A program made the position numbers and the translations under genes. 46,019 nt of DNA from positions 1 through 46,019 of the forward strand of contig JAOUCS010000013.1 in assembly GCA_029859645.1 (NCBI GenBank), written 5' to 3'. Under the pieces are notes generated by a model, which was given only the letters and a program-made list of their open reading frames with translations, searched no databases and was not told the origin of the DNA. This document shows, in pieces, positions 9,270-17,165 of the stretch (its first letter is position 1; each line of letters begins with the position of its first letter). This stretch comes from Lysobacterales bacterium. GTDB lineage: Bacteria; Pseudomonadota; Gammaproteobacteria; Xanthomonadales; SZUA-36.

Positions 9270-10043
9270 TCAAGCGGCCTTGGGGGCTTCCTTGGCGGGA
9301 GCTGCCTTCTTGGCGACCGGCTTCTTCACAACGGCTTTCTTGACCGCGGCTTTCTTCACTACTGCCTTTTTGGCGACGGGCTTCTTGGCTACCGCCTTTT
9401 TAGCGACGGGCTTCTTGGCTGCGGGCTTCTTGGCAACCGCTTTCTTGGGCGCTGCTTTTTTAGCTGCAGGCCTGGCCTTGTTCAGCTTTTTGTCGAGGGC
9501 TGCCACTTTACGCGACAATTCCTGCACACGACGGGTCAAGCCGTTGACGTCGTCACGGGTAGGAATACCGAGGCGTCCAAGCACACGGCCAACCCGGTCA
9601 TCAAAGATGTTTTCCAATTTGTCCCAGTTGTCGTTAGCCTGCTTGCGCACGGAACCCGCCTGGTCGCGGACGCCATCAAAGCGATCTTCGAAATCACCGC
9701 TGATGTCTTTTACGCGGGTTTCGATTTCACCACGAATGCCCTTTACGCGGTCTTCAACTTCGCCGCGAAATTCTTTGACACGTGATTCCAGGTCACCCCG
9801 AATACCGTCGAACGCGCCTTCAACATCTTTACGCGTCCTTTTTTCCAGCTTGCTGCCTTCTTTCACGAGCTTGTCGAAGAATTTGTTGCCTTCTTCTATA
9901 AACTTCTCGCCTTCCTGCTGGGCAACGCTGAATGCGCCGAGACCGGCCAGCCAGATTTCACGGGCTGATTCCGTAACCGGGTTTTCCGCCTTGCGGACAA
10001 CCGACTTACGTTGTACTTTCTTCTTTAGCTTCTTAGTAGCCAT
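9270..10043 (-). CDS. Phasin family granule/lipid-body coat protein with hendecad repeats and KKPVA tail
   Basis: A 257-residue PhaF/PhaI-like phasin, a surface protein of polyhydroxyalkanoate or other lipid inclusions. Seen: the phasin region at about 23-70 (SAREIWLAGLGAFSVAQQEG); five consecutive 11-residue amphipathic repeats at 72-126, of the form G-(D/E)-phi-E-x-R-(V/F)-(K/D)-x-phi-R; a short leucine-zipper-like segment near 168-188; and about ten Lys-Lys-X-X-X pentads at 200-248, like histone H1, which in PhaF binds DNA. The start ATG at 10043 is preceded by AGGAG at good spacing; an upstream in-frame extension lacks such a site. No PHA synthase is visible, so coating wax ester bodies is possible. 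Confidence 0.88.
   Translation of the reverse strand: MATKKLKKKVQRKSVVRKAENPVTESAREIWLAGLGAFSVAQQEGEKFIEEGNKFFDKLVKEGSKLEKRTRKDVEGAFDGIRGDLESRVKEFRGEVEDRVKGIRGEIETRVKDISGDFEDRFDGVRDQAGSVRKQANDNWDKLENIFDDRVGRVLGRLGIPTRDDVNGLTRRVQELSRKVAALDKKLNKARPAAKKAAPKKAVAKKPAAKKPVAKKAVAKKPVAKKAVVKKAAVKKAVVKKPVAKKAAPAKEAPKAA
9300..9446 (-). repeat. Lys-Lys-Ala/Pro-Val-Ala pentad repeats in phasin tail
   Basis: About ten 15-base units encode KKAVA, KKPVA, KKAVV and similar pentads (residues 200-248). This is a low-complexity basic tail of the histone-H1/PhaF type and is expected to vary in copy number. Confidence 0.85.
9666..9830 (-). repeat. Five tandem 33-base units encoding hendecads in the phasin
   Basis: Residues 72-126 split exactly into KDVEGAFDGIR, GDLESRVKEFR, GEVEDRVKGIR, GEIETRVKDIS and GDFEDRFDGVR. 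The 11-residue period matches the amphipathic helices of perilipins, alpha-synuclein and LEA proteins that lie on lipid surfaces. Confidence 0.85.
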
Positions 10044-10118
10044 AACATGCTCCTGTATGAGAGTTTTACCAATTGTCGGAACCATTTTAGAAACCTGAAT
10101 TAGAGTAATCACACTAAA

Positions 10119-10892
10119 ATGCATCACTGGAACAAATTCCCTCACGACAACGGGGCCTTCTGTTACCCAGGCAAGAAACTGGAAGCCGCCTGGGACATCC
10201 TTCACCTGGGTGATCGCGAAGCATTTCCTGGCAGCAACGAGCTGCAGGATGCCTGGCGCTGTTTCCACCAGGGTGAGTTTCAGCAAGCTGTCGAAAAGGC
10301 CGATGCATCAGGCCTGGAGGGGCACGCGGTGGCCAACAAGGCCACAGGAATTTACGCCACCTACCTTGAAGACAGGCCAAAGCGACAGATCGAGTGCTTC
10401 AAATCGGCGATCGCGCGGGCCGAGAGCGCCATCAACGCTTTTCCGGAAGATGCCAACAGTCACTATTTTCACGCGTTCAACCTGGGCAGGTACAGTCAGA
10501 GCATTTCCGTGGTTAAGGCGCTGAAACAGGGCATCGGGGGAAAAATACAAAAAAGTCTCAGGCGGGCCCTGGAATTGCAGCCCGAACATGCTGAAGCGCA
10601 CACCGCCATGGGTATGTATCATGCCGAGATCATCGATAAGGTTGGCAAGCTGATCGGTGGCATGACTTACGGCGCCAGCGAGTCTGACGCGATGAAACAT
10701 TTTGAGCTTGCACTCAGCCTGACCCCGCTGTCGCCCATCGCGCATATCGAGTTCGGCAACGGCATCTACCTTCTTTATGGAGACAAAAAGCTGGACCAGG
10801 TATCTGATTTATATATAAAAGCATCAGAAATGGAACCCCGGGACGCAATGGAAAAACTGGATGTTGAGTCAGCATTGGCCGAATTGGAGTAA
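10119..10892 (+). CDS. Tetratricopeptide-repeat protein, function unknown
   Basis: A 257-residue soluble protein made of helix-turn-helix repeats. Visible TPR-like units include AWRCFHQGEFQQAVEKADAS, the segment around IARAESAINAFPEDANSHYF, SLRRALELQPEHAEAHTAMG and HFELALSLTPLSPIAHIEFG. It has no signal peptide and no enzyme motif. The general look recalls the bacterial RMD-like TPR family, but I cannot name it. It is divergent from the phasin across 75 bases and 78 bases upstream of the HerA-like gene on the same strand. A possible promoter in that gap suggests the two need not be one operon. Confidence 0.75.
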   Translation: MHHWNKFPHDNGAFCYPGKKLEAAWDILHLGDREAFPGSNELQDAWRCFHQGEFQQAVEKADASGLEGHAVANKATGIYATYLEDRPKRQIECFKSAIARAESAINAFPEDANSHYFHAFNLGRYSQSISVVKALKQGIGGKIQKSLRRALELQPEHAEAHTAMGMYHAEIIDKVGKLIGGMTYGASESDAMKHFELALSLTPLSPIAHIEFGNGIYLLYGDKKLDQVSDLYIKASEMEPRDAMEKLDVESALAELE

Positions 10893-10914
10893 GCCAAAAA
10901 ACAGCAAGTAATTC

Positions 10915-10943
10915 TTTACAAAACACGTGATTTATCATAGTGT
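10915..10943 (+). promoter_or_regulatory. Possible promoter of the HerA-like gene
   Basis: TTTACA (10915-10920), a 17-base spacer and TAGTGT (10938-10943), with a GGGAAG ribosome binding site just before the ATG at 10971. The -35 is good and the -10 poor. Confidence 0.3.
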
Positions 10944-10970
10944 TATTCTAGATTTTGACAGGGAAGTATC

Positions 10971-12614
10971 ATGATCAGCGAAAAAAATACACTTTTAGGG
11001 TACCTGGTGGAGGCCAACGGCTCCGATTTCGTAGCGCAGTTGATTTCCGAGGATGAAGGGTTTGTTCCACAGATTACCGTGGATGGCATTGAGGTCAGGA
11101 TAGGCCAGATTGGGTCATACCTGATGGTTCGACAGTCCGGTACTTACGTGCTCGTCATCGTTGAGAGCATGTGGCAGGAAGTCGAACCCGGCGGAGAATT
11201 GACCCGCCTGGTTCGCGTCAACCCACTGGGCGAAATCTCCGCCAAGGGTGGTTTCAACCGGGGTGTCGCGCACTTCCCCACCACCGGCGCGGAACTCCAC
11301 CTGGTGGGCGCCGCCACGCTGGAAGTCCTGTTTTCGAAGTACAGTGCAGCCGATTTCAAGGTGGGCAAGTTAAGTTCCTTTGAATCGGTGGACGTGTTCA
11401 TCGATCCGGATGCGTTCTTTGGACGGCATGCCGCGATTCTCGGCCAGTCGGGTTCAGGCAAGTCCTGGTCTGTCACCAGTTTCATACAATCGACCTTAAG
11501 AGCGATGCCCAACGCCCATATCATCATACTTGACCTGCACGGTGAATATGGCACCAAGGACTGGGATCCAAGTACCACGCCCCCCTTCCCTGCCGACAAG
11601 GTTCGGTGCATCAAGGCCAGTGACCTGGAAATTCCATACTGGCTGTTGACGTACGAGGAACTGATTGAGCTGTTGATCGACGATGATGATCCGAACGCTT
11701 CCGTTCAGATCGCATTTCTGCGAGGTGTGCTGCTCGAGTTGAAACGCGAAGCCAACGAGCATCTCAATATCGGTCACATCACCGTGGACTCACCGATCTA
11801 TTTCGCACTGGACGACCTGGTCAGCCGCTTCAAATACGCCAACGAAACAACCGCGGACTTCGGAAAATCCAAGACCGCGTTGACCGGCAAGTTCGACCAG
11901 TTGCTGGTCAAATTGCAGAGCCGTCTGAACGATACCCGATACGATTTCCTGTTACGGCCGCAGAAACGAACTTCCTCGGACTCGCTGGCAGGCCTGTTGA
12001 GAGATTTTGTCGGCCTGGGCGAACCCGATGCCAAGGTGACCGTTCTGGACCTGAGTTCCATCCCCTTTGACGTTCACCCAACCGTCACGGCACAGATTGG
12101 ACGCCTGGCCTTCGAATTCAATTACTGGAATCCGAGATGCCGGGAGTTTCCCCTGTTCCTGGTGGCGGAAGAAGCCCATGCCTATATCCCCCGTGCCCAT
12201 GTCGGCGGACACCAGGGCACGCGCCGCAGCTTTGAACGGATCGCCAAGGCCGGCCGTAAATACGCGGTAGGCCTGTGCGTGGTCAGTCAGCGGCCCAACG
12301 AATTGTCGGAAACCGTTCTGTCGCAGTGCAGTACCTTCGTCTGCCTGCGCATAACCAACCCGGATGACCAGGAATATGTCCGCGCTCTGGTACCCGATGC
12401 GGCCAGGGGTATTCTCGAAGCTCTCACCTCGCTTGCCCAGGGTGAAGCCATTGCCACTGGAGAAGGCGTTCCCATGCCGGTGCGGTTCCAGGTCACGATG
12501 CCTGATCCTCCGCCCAACGCCCAGGACATCGAATACGCGGGAATGTGGTCGCGCGGACCCAAAGAGACCGACGTCGAACAAATCGTCGACAGCTGGAGGC
12601 GCCCGCGCCGCTGA
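10971..12614 (+). CDS. HerA-type hexameric ATPase (DUF87 / HAS-barrel)
   Basis: A 547-residue FtsK/HerA-superfamily ATPase. Seen: an N-terminal beta-rich HAS-barrel-like region at about 1-120, Walker A GQSGSGKS near 157-164, Walker B FLVAEEAHAY near 397, and the sensor/arginine region KAGRKYAVGLCVVSQRPNE followed by SQCSTFVCLRITNPDDQEYV. HerA proteins pump DNA and normally work with a nuclease such as NurA, or in defence with SIR2 or DUF4297 partners. No nuclease gene adjoins this one: the neighbours are a TPR protein and a wax ester synthase. The partner is therefore elsewhere, or this is a HerA with another job. Confidence 0.9.
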   Translation: MISEKNTLLGYLVEANGSDFVAQLISEDEGFVPQITVDGIEVRIGQIGSYLMVRQSGTYVLVIVESMWQEVEPGGELTRLVRVNPLGEISAKGGFNRGVAHFPTTGAELHLVGAATLEVLFSKYSAADFKVGKLSSFESVDVFIDPDAFFGRHAAILGQSGSGKSWSVTSFIQSTLRAMPNAHIIILDLHGEYGTKDWDPSTTPPFPADKVRCIKASDLEIPYWLLTYEELIELLIDDDDPNASVQIAFLRGVLLELKREANEHLNIGHITVDSPIYFALDDLVSRFKYANETTADFGKSKTALTGKFDQLLVKLQSRLNDTRYDFLLRPQKRTSSDSLAGLLRDFVGLGEPDAKVTVLDLSSIPFDVHPTVTAQIGRLAFEFNYWNPRCREFPLFLVAEEAHAYIPRAHVGGHQGTRRSFERIAKAGRKYAVGLCVVSQRPNELSETVLSQCSTFVCLRITNPDDQEYVRALVPDAARGILEALTSLAQGEAIATGEGVPMPVRFQVTMPDPPPNAQDIEYAGMWSRGPKETDVEQIVDSWRRPRR

Positions 12615-12643
12615 TATCGGCTGCCAAGCCTTGCATCAAAGCG

Positions 12644-14104
12644 CTATTCCCGGAGTAGCTGCTCCGCGAGTTCAGGTGATTCCGGCAAATCGACCGGGAT
12701 CATCAGGCTCAGGTACAGCAACTTGTCGAATTCCGTGCGAAATCGCCTGATGATTGCGTTCGGCTCAGGTACCAGCTTACGGTCGGTGATGACACCGAAA
12801 AACACCTGTCCGTCGTAACTGAGAATGCTGATACCCATCCCGATGCTGCCGTTTTGTGGCACCCAGAACATCATGTCCTTGACCTTTTCGCCAGCCAGGT
12901 AAAGCGGCTGTTGTGGCCCCGGCACATTCGTCAGCACCGTGGTGGCCTTGTCGCTGAGCAGTTCCAGCGCCGGCTTCTGTAACACCGACGGGCCCATACC
13001 CAGCGCAGCCAGCAGCCCAAATGCCACGGTCGCCTGCCGGCCGGATTTCAGTTCATTCATGCGTTCATGCACCAGCCGGACCCGGCGCAGCGGATTACGT
13101 TCGCCTACCGGCAGACTCAGGAAAACCAGGCCAAAGTGGTTACCCAGTTCTTTGGCATGCTCCAGCGGTCGCAGGTTGACCGGCACAGTCGCTCGAATTT
13201 CGGTGCGGCCGTCGGGATGACGCCCCTGCTCCACCAGGTAGCTGTTCAGGGAACCGGTGACGGTGGCAATCAGCAGATCGTTGACCGTGCAACCGAGAAC
13301 TTTACTGAGCGCCTTCACTTCCGCCAGCGGCAGCGGTTCGGCCCACGCGACTCGTTTCCTGGCGCCGAGGCGGCCCTTGAACAAAGTCCTGGGGTCGTCT
13401 GGCAAACTGAGGGAATGGACCAATTCCCGCGCCAGCCCCGAGGCCTCATCGACCAGCCACGCCGCCCGGTCACGGTCATTCAGGACCCGCACTCCCTCGT
13501 TCAGCAACTTCTGGGACCAGTGCAGAGCCTGTCCCAGGCCCTCGCGCGCAGGTTCCATCATGCGCCTGAATACAGACGACTGGGCGAGCTGTTGCTGCCG
13601 CCACCGTGCCGGATCCCGGGCAACCGGGCGCGGTTCAGGTGAATCATCTGTCAACGAGAAAAAAACCTGGACCAGGGCGATACCATCCGCATAACAGTGA
13701 TGAATTCGCTGCACGATAACCGGTCCGCCCACGTAATTCTCAATGTAATGGAATTGCCACAGCGGCCGGGACGGATCCAGGGCCGTGCTCGCCAGGTCGC
13801 TGACAAACTCCTCCAATTCGTGCTGATCAGCCTTGCCAGGCAAGGCCACGCGCCTCACATGGGCATGAATTTCAAAATCCTTGTCAGTGACCCAGTAGGC
13901 GCCTCGCGGGCCGTCTACGGCTTTCTGACGAAAGCGCCTGAAGGCGAGCCAGCGGGTCTCGATGGTTTCGAGCAGACGCTCGTAAGGGATGTGATTGGCC
14001 AGCGTCACCACGCCGGTGATCATCATCAGGTTGGTGGGCTGCTCCATCCTCAGCCAGGCCGTATCGACCTTGGCAATGGGTTCTTTTTTATCCCGGGCTG
14101 ACAT
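12644..14104 (-). CDS. Wax ester synthase / acyl-CoA:diacylglycerol acyltransferase (WS/DGAT)
   Basis: Joins an acyl-CoA to a fatty alcohol (wax ester) or to diacylglycerol (triacylglycerol), at the inner membrane or the lipid-body surface. It is 486 residues. Seen: the catalytic HHxxxDG motif as HHCYADG at 135-141, the family PLW motif at 114-116, the NDLLIATVTG segment (the ND-motif) in the second half, and a C-terminal GPQQPLYLAGEKV stretch common to the family. It is only six bases downstream of purF on the same strand, so it may receive purF transcript. With the acyl-CoA reductase at 6155 it completes a minimal wax ester pathway. Confidence 0.93.
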   Translation of the reverse strand: MSARDKKEPIAKVDTAWLRMEQPTNLMMITGVVTLANHIPYERLLETIETRWLAFRRFRQKAVDGPRGAYWVTDKDFEIHAHVRRVALPGKADQHELEEFVSDLASTALDPSRPLWQFHYIENYVGGPVIVQRIHHCYADGIALVQVFFSLTDDSPEPRPVARDPARWRQQQLAQSSVFRRMMEPAREGLGQALHWSQKLLNEGVRVLNDRDRAAWLVDEASGLARELVHSLSLPDDPRTLFKGRLGARKRVAWAEPLPLAEVKALSKVLGCTVNDLLIATVTGSLNSYLVEQGRHPDGRTEIRATVPVNLRPLEHAKELGNHFGLVFLSLPVGERNPLRRVRLVHERMNELKSGRQATVAFGLLAALGMGPSVLQKPALELLSDKATTVLTNVPGPQQPLYLAGEKVKDMMFWVPQNGSIGMGISILSYDGQVFFGVITDRKLVPEPNAIIRRFRTEFDKLLYLSLMIPVDLPESPELAEQLLRE

Positions 14105-14110
14105 GAGGTA

Positions 14111-15607
14111 TCAGACTGCTACCCTGGCTGCGTCCTTCAGCCTCCGCTTCTTTTTGGCCTTGTCTGAACGTTGTTCCCGCAGTTGCTCCAGGTAGCCGTC
14201 CTGCACGCCGGTGACATACTCCCCGGAAAAGCAGGACGTATCGAATTGGCGAATCAGTTCGTTACCTTCACGACAAGCCTGGATCAGATCCGGTAAATCC
14301 TGGTAGATCAGCCAGTCTGCGCCGAGTGCCTGCTGGATCTCCTGTTCATTGCGGCCGGCGGCGATCAGCTCTTCCGGCGCCGGCATGTCGATGCCGTAAA
14401 TATTCGGGTAACGAACCGGCGGCGATGCCGACGCGAAATACACCTTTCGGGCACCGGCTTCACGAGCCATCTGGATGATTTTCTTCGATGTCGTTCCACG
14501 CACGATCGAATCGTCGACGATCAACACGTTTTTTTTCCGGAATTCCAGGTCAATGGCGTTGAGTTTCTGGCGCACCGATTTCTTGCGCATTTTCTGCCCG
14601 GGCATGATAAACGTCCGGCCGATATAGCGGTTCTTGATGAATCCCTCGCGATACTTCACATCGAGATCGTAGGCCAGCGGCAACGCGGCCGTGCGGCTGG
14701 TGTCCGGAACCGGGATAACCACGTCGATATCGTGGTCGGGACGTTCACGGAGAATTTTACGCGCCAGCGCCTGGCCCATCCGCAGGCGGGCCTTGTAAAC
14801 CGAAATATCATCCACCAGGGAATCCGGGCGGGCGAAGTAAACATATTCGAAAATACACGGCGTCAATTCTTTTTGACTGTCACTGACGTGCGAATAAAGT
14901 TCGCCTGTCAGGCTGATGAAAACGGCTTCACCCGGGCGCAGGTCCCTGAGCAGCGTGAAACCAAGTACATCCAATGCAACGCTCTCGGAAGCGAGCGCAT
15001 ACTCCTTACCCTGCTTGCCCTCCCGAAAACCCAGCACCATCGGCCGGATGCCGCAAGGATCACGGAAACCGACCACTCCGTGTCCACAGATCAGTGCAAC
15101 CGCTGAATAGGCACCGTCGCAGCGTTTGTAAACCTGGTCAACGGCAGTAAAAATATGTTCCGCTTCGAGCCTCGGAGGGTTCTGATTTTGCAACTCATGC
15201 GCCAGCACATTCAGCAGCAGCTCAGAGTCCGACTTGGTGTTCAGATGTCGGCGGTCGCTGTCGAACAGTTGCTGGGTCAACTCCCGGGTATTGATCAGGT
15301 TGCCGTTATGCCCAAGGGCAATGCCATAGGGAGAATTGACATAAAAAGGCTGTGATTCCGAGGAGTCGTCACGACCCGCCGTGGGGTATCTGACGTGCCC
15401 GATACCGACGTTGCCGGTCAGGCTGGCCATCTGCTCTGGCGCAAATACGTCCCGCACCAGGCCACTGCTTTTGTGAAGCTTGATCTGATATCCATCGAGG
15501 GTCGCAATGCCCGCGGCATCCTGGCCCCGGTGCTGCAGGATGGTCAGCGCGTCATACAGCGCCGGCGCCACCGCTTCCTGCCCGACAATACCTATGATTC
15601 CACACAT
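14111..15607 (-). CDS. purF: Amidophosphoribosyltransferase
   Basis: First committed step of purine synthesis: PRPP plus glutamine to 5-phosphoribosylamine. It is 498 residues. Seen: the catalytic N-terminal Cys directly after Met (MCGIIGIVG), glutaminase motifs [10 protein letters not shown] and GHVRYPTAG, and the PRPP-binding loop [14 protein letters not shown]. The first 16 bases overlap the end of cvpA, the classical cvpA-purF pairing. The gene closes the long run that starts at prmB and is followed within six bases by the wax ester synthase gene. Confidence 0.98.
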   Translation of the reverse strand: MCGIIGIVGQEAVAPALYDALTILQHRGQDAAGIATLDGYQIKLHKSSGLVRDVFAPEQMASLTGNVGIGHVRYPTAGRDDSSESQPFYVNSPYGIALGHNGNLINTRELTQQLFDSDRRHLNTKSDSELLLNVLAHELQNQNPPRLEAEHIFTAVDQVYKRCDGAYSAVALICGHGVVGFRDPCGIRPMVLGFREGKQGKEYALASESVALDVLGFTLLRDLRPGEAVFISLTGELYSHVSDSQKELTPCIFEYVYFARPDSLVDDISVYKARLRMGQALARKILRERPDHDIDVVIPVPDTSRTAALPLAYDLDVKYREGFIKNRYIGRTFIMPGQKMRKKSVRQKLNAIDLEFRKKNVLIVDDSIVRGTTSKKIIQMAREAGARKVYFASASPPVRYPNIYGIDMPAPEELIAAGRNEQEIQQALGADWLIYQDLPDLIQACREGNELIRQFDTSCFSGEYVTGVQDGYLEQLREQRSDKAKKKRRLKDAARVAV

Positions 15608-16242
15608 CTTGCCTGCCCCACTATCAATAGCGACCTTGGTGTCGCGCAGGATTCTAGCAAATCCGGAGCTGGCCTGTTCAACAGGGCCACTTCCGATTCT
15701 GCTTCCTCTACCGGCGCTTCGTCATCGGAGCCCGGATCATCTTCCGCTGCCGGTTCAAAATCAAGGTGTTCAACCACCGACTCGGGCAAGTACGCGGCCG
15801 CCCAGGTCACCAGCGGCAGCATTCGCTGGATGGTCTGTGACTCTTTCCACCAGGGGTCTCCTGGAATTGGTGTAAAACCACAGACCAGCAGTACCGCCAC
15901 CGTCAGCACCAGGCCACGCGCAGCGCCGAATACCCCACCCAGCAAACGATCCGTGCCACTCAGCCCGGTGCTTACAACCAGCCTGCCGAGCAGGTAATTG
16001 ATCAGACCACCCACCAGTAAAACGGCGATAAACAACCCCGAAAACCCCATCGCTGTGCGCGCCGACGGCAGGGTGACCGCCCCTTCCATCAAGCGGGCCA
16101 CGTCTCCTGCGAAGTGATAAGCCACCAGGAACGCCGCGGCCCAGACCAGCAGGGAAAAAACTTCCTTGATGAAACCACGCAGGGCGCCCACAACCACCGA
16201 GATCACAATGACGGCGATGATCGCGTAACCCGGCCAATCCAC
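15592..16242 (-). CDS. cvpA: CvpA family inner-membrane protein
   Basis: A membrane protein of poorly defined role, required for colicin V production and envelope stress tolerance in enterobacteria. It is 216 residues against about 160 in E. coli. Seen: four hydrophobic segments in the first 150 residues, with the family-typical [14 protein letters not shown] near 20 and [13 protein letters not shown] near 98, then an acidic tail ([18 protein letters not shown]) and a less regular C-terminus that overlaps purF by 16 bases. The start is a GTG whose G is shared with the stop of the SPOR gene. The extra tail is an unusual extension. Confidence 0.92.
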   Translation of the reverse strand: MDWPGYAIIAVIVISVVVGALRGFIKEVFSLLVWAAAFLVAYHFAGDVARLMEGAVTLPSARTAMGFSGLFIAVLLVGGLINYLLGRLVVSTGLSGTDRLLGGVFGAARGLVLTVAVLLVCGFTPIPGDPWWKESQTIQRMLPLVTWAAAYLPESVVEHLDFEPAAEDDPGSDDEAPVEEAESEVALLNRPAPDLLESCATPRSLLIVGQARCVES

Positions 16243-17150
16243 TAGTCAGCACTCATGACCACACCGTCGATGGCCAGCCGTTCACCGATCAGTGTATCGG
16301 CCTGCACTGCCTCCTGTCGCTCCAGGAAAGGTCCGACGCGCACACGGTAGATAATTTTGCCGGAGCTGCTGACCTGCTCTTTGTACGCCGTCAGTGACTC
16401 GAGCATCAGGCGCGCAACCAGATTATCCGCATTCGTGGCGCTGGAAAAACTGCCCACTTGCACCACCCATCGGACCAGTGGATCGGAAGGTTTGGTGACT
16501 TGCGCAGCCCGTTCCGGCTGCAAGTCAGTGACACGGGGCTTGATACCCTCTACCTGTACCTGCAGTTTGTTGACCACGCCGGCAGCATCGCTTTCACTCG
16601 CATACGGGCCTACCCGCACCCGGTGCAGGGTCCCGACATCCGATTTGACCGTATCCACCATGACGTCGTAGCCATAACCGTCCAGTGTTTCCGACAGGCG
16701 CCTGGCATTGGCCGAGGCGCCAAAACTCGCTACCTGCACCACGTAGCGCCCGTTGCCGGATGACGGTACGACCGGTGGTAACGATTCTGCCTGTTCTGCC
16801 GTGCGGTCCCCCGGTTCTAAAACGGACTCATCCGGCTCCATGATGCTCGACGACGAGGCACCTGGCGATGCAGTACCTGGTGATGGCGAAGTCTCAATCG
16901 CACGCTTCGGGCTGGGCAGGGGTTTTTTCCGGGCCGTGTCGGTGCCGGGTGGCGGTGGTGTATTCTCATCACCGAGCGGATAGCGGCGAGTCTCGAAATC
17001 CAGCTCGGCGGGCTGCGGCGGCAACTCTATTTTTTGCGACGCGGACTGGTCTCCGTCCGGTCGGCCGCCCAGCAGCATGGGTAAAACAACAACCGCCAGA
17101 GCGATCAGCACACTGGCGCCGACCAGTCTTTGCTTAAGCGCTGTATCCAT
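16242..17150 (-). CDS. SPOR-domain cell-division protein (DedD-like, two SPOR repeats)
   Basis: A 302-residue bitopic membrane protein expected to bind denuded septal peptidoglycan. Seen: an N-terminal membrane helix at about 9-27 (LVGASVLIALAVVVLPMLL), a proline- and serine-rich linker, and two SPOR-type domains, one from GRYVVQVASFGASANARRL and one from VVQVGSFSSATNADNL, each with an RVRVGP motif. DedD usually has one SPOR domain, so two is a variation. It sits between folC and cvpA as in other gammaproteobacteria, 15 bases after folC. Confidence 0.9.
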   Translation of the reverse strand: MDTALKQRLVGASVLIALAVVVLPMLLGGRPDGDQSASQKIELPPQPAELDFETRRYPLGDENTPPPPGTDTARKKPLPSPKRAIETSPSPGTASPGASSSSIMEPDESVLEPGDRTAEQAESLPPVVPSSGNGRYVVQVASFGASANARRLSETLDGYGYDVMVDTVKSDVGTLHRVRVGPYASESDAAGVVNKLQVQVEGIKPRVTDLQPERAAQVTKPSDPLVRWVVQVGSFSSATNADNLVARLMLESLTAYKEQVSSSGKIIYRVRVGPFLERQEAVQADTLIGERLAIDGVVMSAD

Positions 17151-17165
17151 TCGTCAGATCACCCG

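Noticed and set aside
9300-9446. Could the regular pentad repeats be a CRISPR or satellite array
   Set aside because: The repeats are in frame, encode a known basic tail and have no spacers.
9028-10098. Long plus-strand frame over the phasin gene
   Set aside because: It is antisense to the phasin repeats. Low-complexity Lys/Ala codons read backward give an open frame of Phe, Leu, Ala and Gly without meaning.
10971-12614. Two-gene phage-defence system with HerA
   Set aside because: No SIR2, DUF4297 or NurA gene adjoins it; without a partner a defence call would be unsupported.
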